Part shown: one piece after another, positions 32,832 through 41,402 of the stretch
Layout of the letters: each line of letters starts with the position of its first letter
How positions within the stretch are numbered: the first letter of the stretch is position 1
NCBI RefSeq assembly: GCF_000062885.1
Contig: NC_009142.1
Location: 4,515,584 to 4,579,583, forward strand
Length of the DNA: 64,000 bases
From: Saccharopolyspora erythraea NRRL 2338
GTDB taxonomy: Bacteria > Actinomycetota > Actinomycetes > Mycobacteriales > Pseudonocardiaceae
Direction: 5' to 3'
Made by a program: the position numbers and the translations under genes
The notes under the pieces: generated by a model
The model's database searches: none
What the model saw: the letters and a program-made list of their open reading frames with translations, nothing else
Told to the model about the DNA's origin: nothing

Positions 32832-34487
32832 TCAGACCCGGGCCGGCTCGTCGCCGCGGGTGGCCGTGAACACCTCGGTGGCCTGCTGCGCGAGCGCGCG
32901 CTTGTCGACCTTGCCCGCCGGCGTGAGGGGGAAGGCGTCCATCTCCAGCAGCACCTCCGGGAACTTGCGCGGCTCCAGGCCCTGCACGCGCAGGAACTCG
33001 GCCAGCTCCGCCACGTCGGGCACCGCGGCGCCCGGTACCGCGACCAGGCAGGCGGCGATGCGCTGCCCGAGGTCCGGGCACGGCACCGGCACGCACGCCA
33101 CGCTCAGCACCGACGGGTGCGCGGCGATGACGCCCTCGACCTGCGCGGGACTGATGTTGGAGCCGCCGCGGATGATGATGTCGCGTTTGCGACCGCTGAG
33201 GCGCAGCCGCCCGACCGGGTCGATCACGCCCAGGTCGCCAGTGCGGGCCCAGCCGTCCGGGGTCCGGTAGCGCTCGTTGAGCTCGGGCGCGTTGACGTAG
33301 CACATCGGCGACATCGGGCCGCGGGCCAGCACCTCGCCGACCTCACCCGGCGGCAGGTCCGCGCCCGAGTCGTCGACGATGCGGATGCTGCACACCGACG
33401 GGTTGGGCACGCCGACCGTCGTCTTCGCCGCATGCGGCGGGTCGTCGAGGCCGTTGTGGCAGTTCACCCCGTCCGCGGAACCGTAGAGGTTGATCAGGGT
33501 GCAGCCGAAGTCGGCCACGCAGCGGTCGACCGTCTGCGGGTCGATCAGCGAACCGCCGGTGATCAGCGCCTGCAGCGACGAGGTGTCGGTACCGGCGAAC
33601 TCCGGGCTGCCGATCATCCGCTGGAACATCGTCGGCACGCCCGCCAGGTGGGTGGGCCGGTGCTCACCGATGGCCCGCAACGCCTGGACGGGGTCGAACT
33701 TGCGTTGCAGCACCAGGGATCCGCCCAGCGCGCACAGCACGCCGAAGGTGCAGCAGGACCCGAACGACGAACCGAGCGGGATCAGGAACATGGCGCGCAT
33801 CGGCCGGCCCGGCCGCTGCAACCGCTTCAGGAACTGCCCCCGGCCACCGATGAGGGCGTTGTGCGAGTAGGCCACGATCTTCGGCTCGGACTCGGTGCCC
33901 GAGGAAACCAGGTACCGCACCGCGGTGTCGGGATCCGGGCTCGGCAGGTCGTCCAGATCGGCCGGCTCGGTCGCGAGCAGCTCGTCCACTGTGGTCGGAG
34001 CTTCCGCACCGTGGACCACGACGTGGCGCAGGTGCGGCAGTTCCGGCCGCAGCTCCGCCATGGTGGCGGCGAGGTCGACGTCGCCGTAGCGGGCGGGGAT
34101 GACGGTCACGACGGCACCGGAGCGGCGCAGCAGGGAGAGGACGTCGCGATGGCCGCGCCCGGTCGGGAAGGGCAGGACGGTCGCCCCCAGCGCCGCGGTC
34201 GCCAGCTCCACCGCGCACGCCAGCGCGGAGTTCGGCAGCTGGCAGGCCACTACCTCGCCGGCGCGCACGCCCAGGCCGCGCAGTCCCGCCGCCAGCCGCA
34301 GCGCCTTCTCCCGCAGTTGCGAGTAGTTCGTCACGCCGTCGTCGTCGAAGACCGCGGGCTGGTCGGGTTGCACGGCGGCCTTGCCCAGGAAGAGGTCGAA
34401 CACCGCCGCGCCGGGGTAGATGCCCTCCTCCGACCACAGGCGGCGCAGGTGCTGCGGTACGAGGTCTGGCAACGGCTGAGTGCTCAC
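32832..34487 (-). CDS. Acyl-CoA/acyl-ACP ligase (AMP-forming)
   Basis: 551 residues from GTG 34487, overlapping the CoA-transferase stop as GTGA, with GGAGG upstream. Adenylate-forming motifs: YLVSSGTESEPKIVAYSHNA (A3 loop, unusual TES in place of TTG), INLYGSADGVNCHN (A5), WARTGDLGVIDPVGRLRLSG (A7), RKRDIIIRGGSNISPAQVEG (A8) and LTPAGKVDKRAL (A10 with catalytic Lys). It activates a carboxylic acid with ATP. The substrate is not deducible, but a fatty or aryl acid feeding the following dehydrogenase fits. Confidence 0.9.
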   Translation of the reverse strand: MSTQPLPDLVPQHLRRLWSEEGIYPGAAVFDLFLGKAAVQPDQPAVFDDDGVTNYSQLREKALRLAAGLRGLGVRAGEVVACQLPNSALACAVELATAALGATVLPFPTGRGHRDVLSLLRRSGAVVTVIPARYGDVDLAATMAELRPELPHLRHVVVHGAEAPTTVDELLATEPADLDDLPSPDPDTAVRYLVSSGTESEPKIVAYSHNALIGGRGQFLKRLQRPGRPMRAMFLIPLGSSFGSCCTFGVLCALGGSLVLQRKFDPVQALRAIGEHRPTHLAGVPTMFQRMIGSPEFAGTDTSSLQALITGGSLIDPQTVDRCVADFGCTLINLYGSADGVNCHNGLDDPPHAAKTTVGVPNPSVCSIRIVDDSGADLPPGEVGEVLARGPMSPMCYVNAPELNERYRTPDGWARTGDLGVIDPVGRLRLSGRKRDIIIRGGSNISPAQVEGVIAAHPSVLSVACVPVPCPDLGQRIAACLVAVPGAAVPDVAELAEFLRVQGLEPRKFPEVLLEMDAFPLTPAGKVDKRALAQQATEVFTATRGDEPARV

Positions 34488-36385
34488 TGGAACCTCCAAG
34501 GAGAAGCGACCACAGCGCAACCGTGGTGCTGGAATACGTCTGCGAAGTCCTCGCGTCGCGGCAGGTCGGCGAGGTCGATCTCGACCTGGGCGGCGGGCAC
34601 CGCGTGGCGACCGAGCACCCGCTCCCACTCGTGGGCCGGCCGCGCGGCCAGCGCGGTCCGCAGCCTCTCGGTCAGGTCCGCCGGCCGTGTTCCCGGCGCC
34701 GGCGCCAGACCGGTCGCGGCGGTCAGGCGCTCGACCTCCTCCTCGTCGGCGCAGACCGCGAGCAGTCCGTCGGCGGTCCGGAAAACCTCGTCCAGTGCGG
34801 TGGATTCGGGGTTCGCCCCGGCGAGCCGCTCCGCCAGCAACGTCGTCGCGGCCGACAGCAACGACGTGTCGACGCGGCAGCCCGAGCCGTTGCGCCGCAC
34901 CGAGACGAGGCCGGCGAGGACTCCCTCGGCCGCGACGAAACCGCCGAGCACGTCCAGCAGCGTCATCAGCGACGGGTGCCGGTCCTCGCCGTCGGGCGTG
35001 ACGGCGTCTGCGACACCGGCGTGCGCCTGCACCATGAAGTCGGTGCCCAGCGGCGGCCGCTCCCCCAGCGCGCTGCCCCAGCCGGAGGCGTAGGCGTACA
35101 CCAGCCGCGGGTTGACCTCGTGCATGTGCTCGGCGTCCAGGCCGAACTGGGCGGCCTTGCCCGGCGCCCAGTTGTGCAGGAAGACGTCGGCGTCGCGGAC
35201 CAGCTCCAGCACCGACCGCTGCCCGGCGGGGTCCTTGATGTCGATCTCGACGATGCGCTTGGCGTGGTTGAGCGCGACGAACCGGGCCGAGACATCCCCC
35301 GCCATGGGCGGGATCCCGCGCAGCGGGTCGCCGCCCGGCGGCTCGATGCGGATGATCTCGGCGCCCAGCAGCGACAGCAGCCGGGTGGCCATCGGGCCCT
35401 GCACCCGCCGGGAGGACTCCACGATCCGCATGCCGGCGAGCGGGAGCTCCCCTGCCGACAGCCGATCGGAGTGCGCGGCCGGCTCAGCCGGGACCGCAGC
35501 GGGGGCGAACTCCCACGGCGCACCGCTTCCACGGGAGGGCCACAGGTCCGGGTCCGCGCGGCGCTCGGCCACCGTCCGGACCCGGCACACGCTCATCCCG
35601 GCCCGCTCGGCGATCTCGGTGATGCCCGCGAAGTCGTGCTCTCCCAGTGCCTCGGCGAGCCCGGGGGCCAACGGGCTGACCGCGCCGGGATAGCGCAGCA
35701 CGAACGGGCGCCAGCTCCGGCTGACCGCCTCGATCGGCGCGCCGATCTCGGCCCAGAACCGCTGCCACGGCTCGACGTCCAGGGCCTCCAGCTCGAAGAG
35801 CACCCCGTCGGACGAGGCGAACGGCGGACGCGGCCTGCCGTCCTGCGCTCCCGGCAGCAGCTTCTCGGCGTCCTCGGAGGCGCTGGCCGCACCGATGTAC
35901 TGCGCGACGGACATGACCGCCGCGTGCTCGAGCGCCAACTCGACAGCACCGACCGGCGCTCCCCGCAGCCGGGCGAGGGTCGCGGCGAGCACACCCTGCA
36001 CCGCGGTGACACCGGCCAGCACCGACGCGTAGTCCACGCCTATGCGGCGGACGGCGGGTTCGGCGCGGCTGTGCACCGACATCAGACCGCAGCGGGCCTG
36101 CGCGGTGCTTTCGCGGAACACGCGGTCCGGGTCGGTTCCGCAGGCCCCGCGCAACCGCAGCTCGACGGAGCCGTCCGGGCCGGAGAGCGTGGTGACGCCG
36201 GGATCGCACTGCGCGGCGGCAGCTCTGCCGGCGCCGAGCAGGCCGAGGTGCGCGTCGATCAGGCGCTGCGTCACCCCGAAACCGGTCGGAGAGTCGTCGC
36301 CGCGCGCGTACTGCATGCCCGAAAGCGGGCCGTGGTCGAACGGAGCAAGTTCCTGCACCGCGTTGAGGAACGGGCCTGCGGTCAC
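34484..36385 (-). CDS. CaiB/BaiF (class III) CoA-transferase, double-domain
   Basis: 633 residues, about 1.5 times a normal class III CoA-transferase. The C-terminal half (about 310-633) is the recognisable FRC/CaiB domain: LPLAGMRIVESSRRVQGPMA, LLGAEIIRIEPPGGDPLRG, DADVFLHNWAPGKAAQFGLD, GTDFMVQAHAGVADAV and LMTLLDVLGGFVAAEGVLAG with the expected Asp. The N-terminal half (about 90-300) looks like a second, degenerate copy. Such enzymes move CoA between carboxylates. It is first in the operon with the ligase and dehydrogenase, driven by operator site g. Confidence 0.85.
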   Translation of the reverse strand: MTAGPFLNAVQELAPFDHGPLSGMQYARGDDSPTGFGVTQRLIDAHLGLLGAGRAAAAQCDPGVTTLSGPDGSVELRLRGACGTDPDRVFRESTAQARCGLMSVHSRAEPAVRRIGVDYASVLAGVTAVQGVLAATLARLRGAPVGAVELALEHAAVMSVAQYIGAASASEDAEKLLPGAQDGRPRPPFASSDGVLFELEALDVEPWQRFWAEIGAPIEAVSRSWRPFVLRYPGAVSPLAPGLAEALGEHDFAGITEIAERAGMSVCRVRTVAERRADPDLWPSRGSGAPWEFAPAAVPAEPAAHSDRLSAGELPLAGMRIVESSRRVQGPMATRLLSLLGAEIIRIEPPGGDPLRGIPPMAGDVSARFVALNHAKRIVEIDIKDPAGQRSVLELVRDADVFLHNWAPGKAAQFGLDAEHMHEVNPRLVYAYASGWGSALGERPPLGTDFMVQAHAGVADAVTPDGEDRHPSLMTLLDVLGGFVAAEGVLAGLVSVRRNGSGCRVDTSLLSAATTLLAERLAGANPESTALDEVFRTADGLLAVCADEEEVERLTAATGLAPAPGTRPADLTERLRTALAARPAHEWERVLGRHAVPAAQVEIDLADLPRREDFADVFQHHGCAVVASPWRFQ

Positions 36386-36515
36386 GCGGTTACCTCCCCA
36401 GCAAAGGAAATCCGGTCCCCAGTGGATACGGAAAACGGCGGCCGTACCGGTGTCGGCCGATCGGTGCCTGCGCGGGCGTCCCGCGCCCTCGGCGAACCGC
36501 GCTGGGAGTAGAGCA

Positions 36516-36532
36516 CTAGAGTTGCGGTCTAG
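36516..36532 (-). promoter_or_regulatory. Cluster operator site g
   Basis: CTAGAGTTGCGGTCTAG on the plus strand, a 17-bp palindrome with one arm mismatch (CTAGAG/GTCTAG), 131 bp upstream of the CoA-transferase start. On the minus strand TACTCC follows 22 bases after the site start, the same geometry as site c. Confidence 0.7.
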
Positions 36533-36657
36533 TCAAGCAACGCCGTGACCAGCTCGCTCGTTCGCCTCCGCCGGAACTCTCGCCGATTACGACGTCTGGA
36601 CCCCGGGGCCTGCGCCGGATCCGGGCGCACGGTCCGGTCACGAGTGGGTCAAACCAA

Positions 36658-36688
36658 CTGGACCACCGCGTTGGAGCACCACTACAGT
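36658..36688 (+). promoter_or_regulatory. Cluster operator site h and -10 of the GH88-like gene
   Basis: CTGGACCACCGCGTTGG (36658-36674) followed by TACAGT at 36683-36688. The flanks (AACT-GACCACCGC, CTACAGTCCG) match the promoter of site d closely. The GH88-like gene begins 44 bp after the hexamer. Confidence 0.6.
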
Positions 36689-36731
36689 CCGTCGGCGGGG
36701 GAACGCCGATACCGGGGGGGGATGGTGAGCG

Positions 36732-37775
36732 ATGGCCGGCTACGAGCGGGCGCTGGAGCGATCACTGCTCGGGGTGAACACGACGCTGGAGGAGGTCGGC
36801 GACCGGTTCCCGATGTTCGCGCGGCATCCCGGCGGCACCTGGACCACGTCTCGCCGGGGTTCGTGGACCGGCGGCTTCTGGGTGGGCCTGCTGTGGTTGC
36901 GCGCCGCCGTCACCGGCGAACGGGAGCACCTGCGGGCGGCATCGGACTGGACGGAGTCGCTGCTGCCGCGCGCCGACGACTCGACGTCGACCAGGGCCAT
37001 GACGTTCTGGTACGGCGCGGCGCTCGGGCACCTGCTCACCGGCGACGCACGCGCCGCCGAGGTCGCGCACATCGGCGCCAAGGCGCTCGCGGCGGACTTC
37101 CGGCCCGAGCTGGGCATCATCCCGATGGGCACGGCGCTCGGTACCGGGGAGCACGGGCTGCGCGAGTCCTTCGTGGACCCGTTGGCCGCGCTCGTGCGGC
37201 TGCTGCCGTGGTCCGACGGCGCCCACACCGCCCTGGCCCGCGCCCACCTCGACGAGCACGTCCGGCTCTGCCTCGCCGCCGACGGCGCGGTGTCGGCGCA
37301 TCTGCGCTGGGACGACGCGACTTCTCGGCTCCGCCCCGAGCCGCGACCAGGCACCTGGTCGCGGGGACAGGCGTGGGCACTGCTGGGCCTCGCCGAGGCC
37401 GCGACGGAACTGGACGGCGCGTACCTGCCGCTCGCGCACTCGGTCGCCGAGCACTGGCTCAGAACCCGGCCGCACCAGCCGCCACCGGACCGCACGGATG
37501 GCCCACCGGCCGAACCCGACACCTCCGCGGCGGCGATCAGCGCCTACGCGCTGATCACGCTCGGCCGCGGGTGCGAGTCCGGCCGGCGCTACCGGGACTT
37601 CGCGATGGCCACCGTCGACGCGCTGGTCGACGAGCACCTCACCGGGTCCGGGGCGCTGCTGCACGGCAGCTACCGCACCGGGCCGGACGGCACCGAGTCC
37701 GTGGAGACGGTGTGGGGGAACTTCTTCCTCACCCTCGCACTGGCACAGCTCACCGGAGCGGTCGGTCCGCTGTGA
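36732..37775 (+). CDS. GH88/unsaturated glucuronyl hydrolase-like protein
   Basis: 347 residues forming an alpha6/alpha6 barrel of the GH88/GH105 type: FARHPGGTWTTSRRGSWTGG and FWVGLLWLRAAVTGE near the N-terminus, TFWYGAALGHLLTGD in the middle, GTWSRGQAWALLGLAEA and EPDTSAAAISAYALITLG later, matching the repeated helix hairpins. Known members hydrate unsaturated uronyl groups of oligosaccharides. No polysaccharide lyase is nearby, and the promoter shares the cluster operator, so a role on a glycosylated or vinyl-ether-like intermediate is conceivable. Catalytic Asp positions were not verified. Confidence 0.75.
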   Translation: MAGYERALERSLLGVNTTLEEVGDRFPMFARHPGGTWTTSRRGSWTGGFWVGLLWLRAAVTGEREHLRAASDWTESLLPRADDSTSTRAMTFWYGAALGHLLTGDARAAEVAHIGAKALAADFRPELGIIPMGTALGTGEHGLRESFVDPLAALVRLLPWSDGAHTALARAHLDEHVRLCLAADGAVSAHLRWDDATSRLRPEPRPGTWSRGQAWALLGLAEAATELDGAYLPLAHSVAEHWLRTRPHQPPPDRTDGPPAEPDTSAAAISAYALITLGRGCESGRRYRDFAMATVDALVDEHLTGSGALLHGSYRTGPDGTESVETVWGNFFLTLALAQLTGAVGPL

Positions 37776-37836
37776 CGACCACCGGCGCGACTCCCCCCGC
37801 TCCCGATGCCGTCCGCGGTCGGCGCAGCCCGGACAC

Positions 37837-38442
37837 TCAGCTCAGGAGGTGGAAGCGCAGGGTGCTCACAGCCCAGCGCTCCCACTCCGGAACCGACCAA
37901 CCGCGGTCGACCACGAGCAGCTCGAACACCTCCGGCCCCAGGATCGTGAACGAGATGTCCACGGCGCGCTGCAACGTCAGCCCCTTCGGCAGCGCGTGCT
38001 TCTTGCGCAGCGCCAGCAGGAAACGGCGTTGCACGATGCGGCGCTGCTCCTGGTTGTTGGACCACAGCTCGGCGACGGTCGGGTCGGTGTCGGAGGCCCT
38101 GGACAGCACGTTGAGCAGCGAGGCCACCCGCCGGTAGACCTTGGCGGTCCCCTTCACCTGGAGCTCGAGGTGGCGGACCGGGTCGGGCTCCTCGATCACC
38201 TCGCGCACCCAGGCCCGCTCCAGGGTGGGCACCGGCTCGTCGTCACCGGCCACGGTCAGGTCGATCAGCCGCTTGAGGATGTTGGTCTTGTTCTGGAAGG
38301 TGAAATACACCGTCTGGACCGCGACACCCGCCTTCTTGGCGATCATGTCCATAGTGGCGCTGGAGTACCCGCGCTCGACGAACAGGACCAGCGCAGCGTC
38401 GAGGATCTTGTCAGCGGCACCCTTAGCCTTCTTCGCGGCCAT
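37837..38442 (-). CDS. TetR-family repressor, candidate master regulator of the cluster
   Basis: 201 residues from ATG 38442 (AAGGAG ribosome site). The N-terminal helix-turn-helix is typical: ADKILDAALVLFVERGYSSA, TMDMIAKKAGVAVQTVYFTF and NKTNILKRLIDLT. The C-terminal ligand domain (60-201) is unassigned. It is divergent from the thiamine-diphosphate enzyme gene, whose promoter holds the only perfect CTAGAG-N5-CTCTAG palindrome; TetR dimers often bind such palindromes in the intergenic region beside their own gene. That link is inference, but it makes this protein the best candidate to control the eight or nine related sites. Confidence 0.9.
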   Translation of the reverse strand: MAAKKAKGAADKILDAALVLFVERGYSSATMDMIAKKAGVAVQTVYFTFQNKTNILKRLIDLTVAGDDEPVPTLERAWVREVIEEPDPVRHLELQVKGTAKVYRRVASLLNVLSRASDTDPTVAELWSNNQEQRRIVQRRFLLALRKKHALPKGLTLQRAVDISFTILGPEVFELLVVDRGWSVPEWERWAVSTLRFHLLS

Positions 38443-38932
38443 GTGGCTCCTTGCGTCGCGCCGGATCGGGAGGGGGGAGGAGGTGGACATCAATCTAACT
38501 CACCGTCATGGATGAACGGGGCCGACACCCGGCCCCGCGCGGCCCGGTGCGATCACTGGCCAGTGCGTTCCTACTCCGCGAGACGGTGCATGTGGAAGAG
38601 CCCGCCGGACGCCCGATGACCGGGATCGACGTCCTTCCCACCGCGCGCGGTGCTCCCGCGCTCCGGCGCCTGCGGCCGTGAGCCGGGATCGGCAGCAGGC
38701 GCGCGGTCACGCTCGGTGGTCGCGCACTTTCGGTCCGCATCGGACCCGGACGCGCCACGAGTACATGGCTTCGGCTTTCTGAATCGATTCACTGGTGAGC
38801 CCATGCAGGTGACTTCCCGGCCGCGGCGGCACCCCGCCCGATCGGCCCACCAGAGTGCTTGACTAGAGTGTTGCTCTAGTGCTTTGGTAACGACATCCGT
38901 GGTCGTGCCCGAACCGAAGGAGAGGCCGCCGC
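38443..38932. promoter_or_regulatory. tetR/thiamine-diphosphate enzyme divergent region
   Basis: 490 bp with no supported gene. Operator site i is near the right end. A second AT-rich patch, GCTTTCTGAATCGATTCACT around 38772-38791, contains the near-palindrome TGAATCGATTCA and could be part of the tetR promoter. Confidence 0.5.
38863..38879 (+). promoter_or_regulatory. Cluster operator site i (perfect palindrome)
   Basis: CTAGAGTGTTGCTCTAG: perfect 6-bp arms with a 5-bp spacer, 54 bp before the start of the thiamine-diphosphate enzyme gene. A TTGACT hexamer (38859-38864) overlaps its left edge, as expected of a repressor site blocking -35. Confidence 0.75.
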
Positions 38933-41356
38933 ATGGCCGTTGAGCACGACTCGCAGGCACCTTCGCGCCGCCTGCTCCTCGCGGTGGTCGCCGACGACGC
39001 CCGTTCCGACTCCGCCGAATCGGCATCCGCCGCGCTGGAGCACCTGACCGGAGCACCCGGCCCGGCCCCGCAATCCGCGCAACTGCACGAGGTGGTCCGC
39101 CGGGCGCGCAGGTTCCTCGGCCGCGCGGTGCCCGAGGCCGAGCCCGCGCTCGTCGTCGCCGACTCGCTGGACGACCTGGCCGCGAAGCTGGCTGCCGACC
39201 CGGACCCGCGGCCGGCGACGCTGACCCTGCTGGTGCTCGACCACCGCGAGTTCCGGGACTCGGCGATCGCGGCGGCGGCCCGCGTCGAGGAGCGGCTGGC
39301 CAAGCTCACCGCCGCCCTGCCCGAGCGGGTGAGCTTCGCCCCCTCCCCCGCCACCGTCCAGCTGCACACCGATCCACCCGCGCAGGCCCGCATCGGCCTC
39401 GGGCGGTTCGCGCCGCGCTGGCCGGCCCCGGCGCGGTGGGCCGCCGTGGCCGACCTGGTCTGCTCGTTCACCGACTCGGTGCAGCTGGAGCAGATGTCGC
39501 GGCTGCATATCCCGGCACCGCCGACGACGCTGGCCACCGCGATCGCCCGATTCCTCGACGAACGGGCCGGCACCGCCTGGGGGCTGCACTGCTACACCGG
39601 CTCGGTCGTCGCGCGCGCGATCGACGACCTGGAGCGCCATGCCTCCGCGAACGGGAATCCCGTGCTGCGGGGGCCGAGCGAGCACAGCCTGGCGTGCGCG
39701 ATGCACGCGCGCTGGCAGCTCGACGGCGCTCCCGGGCTGGTCGTGGTGACCAGCGGGATGATCGACGAGTTCCGGGGGACGCTGGCCAACCTGCGTTCGT
39801 CGCGGGCGAAGGGCTTCATCCTGTGCGCCGACTCCAAGCCCGGCCAGTGGTACCCGTTCCAGGGCACCATCACCGCCGCGGAGGACTCCCGCGAGGTGGC
39901 CCGGGCCCGAGGGCTGCAGGTGGTGCACATCGAACACACCTCCCGGATGGCCGAGGGGCTGGCCGCCGCCTTCGCCGCGTACGACGCCGGGCAGGGCCCG
40001 GTCGTGCTGTTCGCGACCAAGGAAGTTCTCGACAGCGCCAAACCCGTCGCGATCAACCGCGGGGAGCCCGCTCCCGCGCGGGCGTCGGCGGTGGTGCCGG
40101 GCTTCGACGAACTGCTGCGGCTACTCGAAGGCGAACCCGTCCGGCTGCTGTGCCAGCCCGGTGCGCTGCGCCCCGGGGCCGCCGACGCGTTGCGGGAGCT
40201 CGCGCGCCGGACGGGGCTGGCACTGGCCGACTCGCTGACGCAGCCGGGCGTGGTTTCCCGCTACCACGGGGGAAACCACGTTCCGGAGTACCTCGGAACC
40301 ATGAGCCTGTACGGAACATCACCGCGGGTCCACGAGTTCCTGCACCACGACGACCGCCCGCGTCCTGCCGACGAGCAGGCGCTGCTGTTCCTCGGCAGCC
40401 GGATCGAGGAGATCGACACCCCGCTCTCGCCCCGCAACCTCCAGCGGTCCCGGATCGTGCAGGTGGCCGAGGACACCGGCGACCACGCGCCGTTCACCGA
40501 CCTCGGCCTGGCCTGCCCGGCCCCGGATCTGCTCACCGCACTCCTGGAGCGCGTCGAGGTCGATCCCGCCGTGCTGGCGGCGCGGCGTGCGGCGATCGAG
40601 TCCACGAGGGACTCCTTCTCCGACGTCGTCGGGCTGGTGCCGGCGCTGCCGATGACCCCGAACTACTTCTTCCGGCAGCTGCACGACGTCCTCGACGAGC
40701 TCATCCGCGAACGCGGCTACCGCTACACCGGTGTCTACGACGTCGGGCGAGCCGGACTCTCTGCGGTCTGCGACCTGCCGAGGACCGGCCCCGGGTTCTC
40801 CGGCTGGGCCGGGCGGGCGCTGATGGGCGACGCGCTGCAGTCGGTGCCCGCGATCGCGCTCACCCGCGACGACAACGTGCTGGCCTTCGTCGGCGACGGC
40901 GCGTGGGCGATGGTGCCCGACATCCTGCCGACGCTGGTGCAGCAGATCGCGGCCGACGGCCGCCCGCACCGCGGCAACCTCACGGTCTTCCGGTGCGTCA
41001 ACGGCGGCCACTCCATCATCCGCACCTACCGGGAAGCGCACCGCCCGTCCGCGGTCAGCGCGCAGACCGGCGTGCTGAGCTTCGTCGACGAGGACTGGAC
41101 CCGGCGCGTCGACGACGTCACCGTCCGCCACCGGCGGATCATCTCCGCCGAGCCCGGCGAGCTGGCGGCTCTGCTGGCCGAGCCGGCGGCCATCAACCTC
41201 TGCACGGTCCAGCTGGCGCACAACAACGAGGGTGACGGCCTCGGGCTGGCCGGCCTCGGGTGGCAGCGCGACGTCCTCTCCGAACGCGGCCTGGCGTTCA
41301 CCGCGTCGAACCGACGGCCCGCGCGGCCGGACAGTCCGATGAGGACAGACGCATGA
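38933..41356 (+). CDS. Thiamine-diphosphate-dependent enzyme, PigD-like
   Basis: 807 residues from ATG 38933 (AAGGAGAGG). After an N-terminal extension (about 1-190) come a PYR domain with a candidate catalytic Glu in GPSEHSLACAMHARW (about 248), a central TH3-like domain (about 400-520, RLLCQPGALRPGAADAL) and a PP domain with the ThDP/metal motif FVGDGAWAMVPDILPTLVQQ (Gly-Asp-Gly about 653) ending at VNGG (about 688). It belongs with acetolactate synthase-like enzymes but is much longer. PigD, of similar size and also next to a PigE, adds an acetyl unit from pyruvate to an enoyl acceptor. Adjacency to the PigE-like gene supports the same Stetter-type reaction; other C-C ligations are possible. 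Confidence 0.82.
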   Translation: MAVEHDSQAPSRRLLLAVVADDARSDSAESASAALEHLTGAPGPAPQSAQLHEVVRRARRFLGRAVPEAEPALVVADSLDDLAAKLAADPDPRPATLTLLVLDHREFRDSAIAAAARVEERLAKLTAALPERVSFAPSPATVQLHTDPPAQARIGLGRFAPRWPAPARWAAVADLVCSFTDSVQLEQMSRLHIPAPPTTLATAIARFLDERAGTAWGLHCYTGSVVARAIDDLERHASANGNPVLRGPSEHSLACAMHARWQLDGAPGLVVVTSGMIDEFRGTLANLRSSRAKGFILCADSKPGQWYPFQGTITAAEDSREVARARGLQVVHIEHTSRMAEGLAAAFAAYDAGQGPVVLFATKEVLDSAKPVAINRGEPAPARASAVVPGFDELLRLLEGEPVRLLCQPGALRPGAADALRELARRTGLALADSLTQPGVVSRYHGGNHVPEYLGTMSLYGTSPRVHEFLHHDDRPRPADEQALLFLGSRIEEIDTPLSPRNLQRSRIVQVAEDTGDHAPFTDLGLACPAPDLLTALLERVEVDPAVLAARRAAIESTRDSFSDVVGLVPALPMTPNYFFRQLHDVLDELIRERGYRYTGVYDVGRAGLSAVCDLPRTGPGFSGWAGRALMGDALQSVPAIALTRDDNVLAFVGDGAWAMVPDILPTLVQQIAADGRPHRGNLTVFRCVNGGHSIIRTYREAHRPSAVSAQTGVLSFVDEDWTRRVDDVTVRHRRIISAEPGELAALLAEPAAINLCTVQLAHNNEGDGLGLAGLGWQRDVLSERGLAFTASNRRPARPDSPMRTDA

Positions 41357-41402
41357 GCGGTTGCCGCGGCCGACCGCGACTTCGCGCCGATTGGAGAAGC
41401 TG

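Larger units (their letters stand above)
36386..36731. promoter_or_regulatory. Divergent promoter region with operator sites g and h
   Basis: 346 bp without a gene. Site g faces the CoA-transferase operon and site h the GH88-like gene. Confidence 0.55.
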
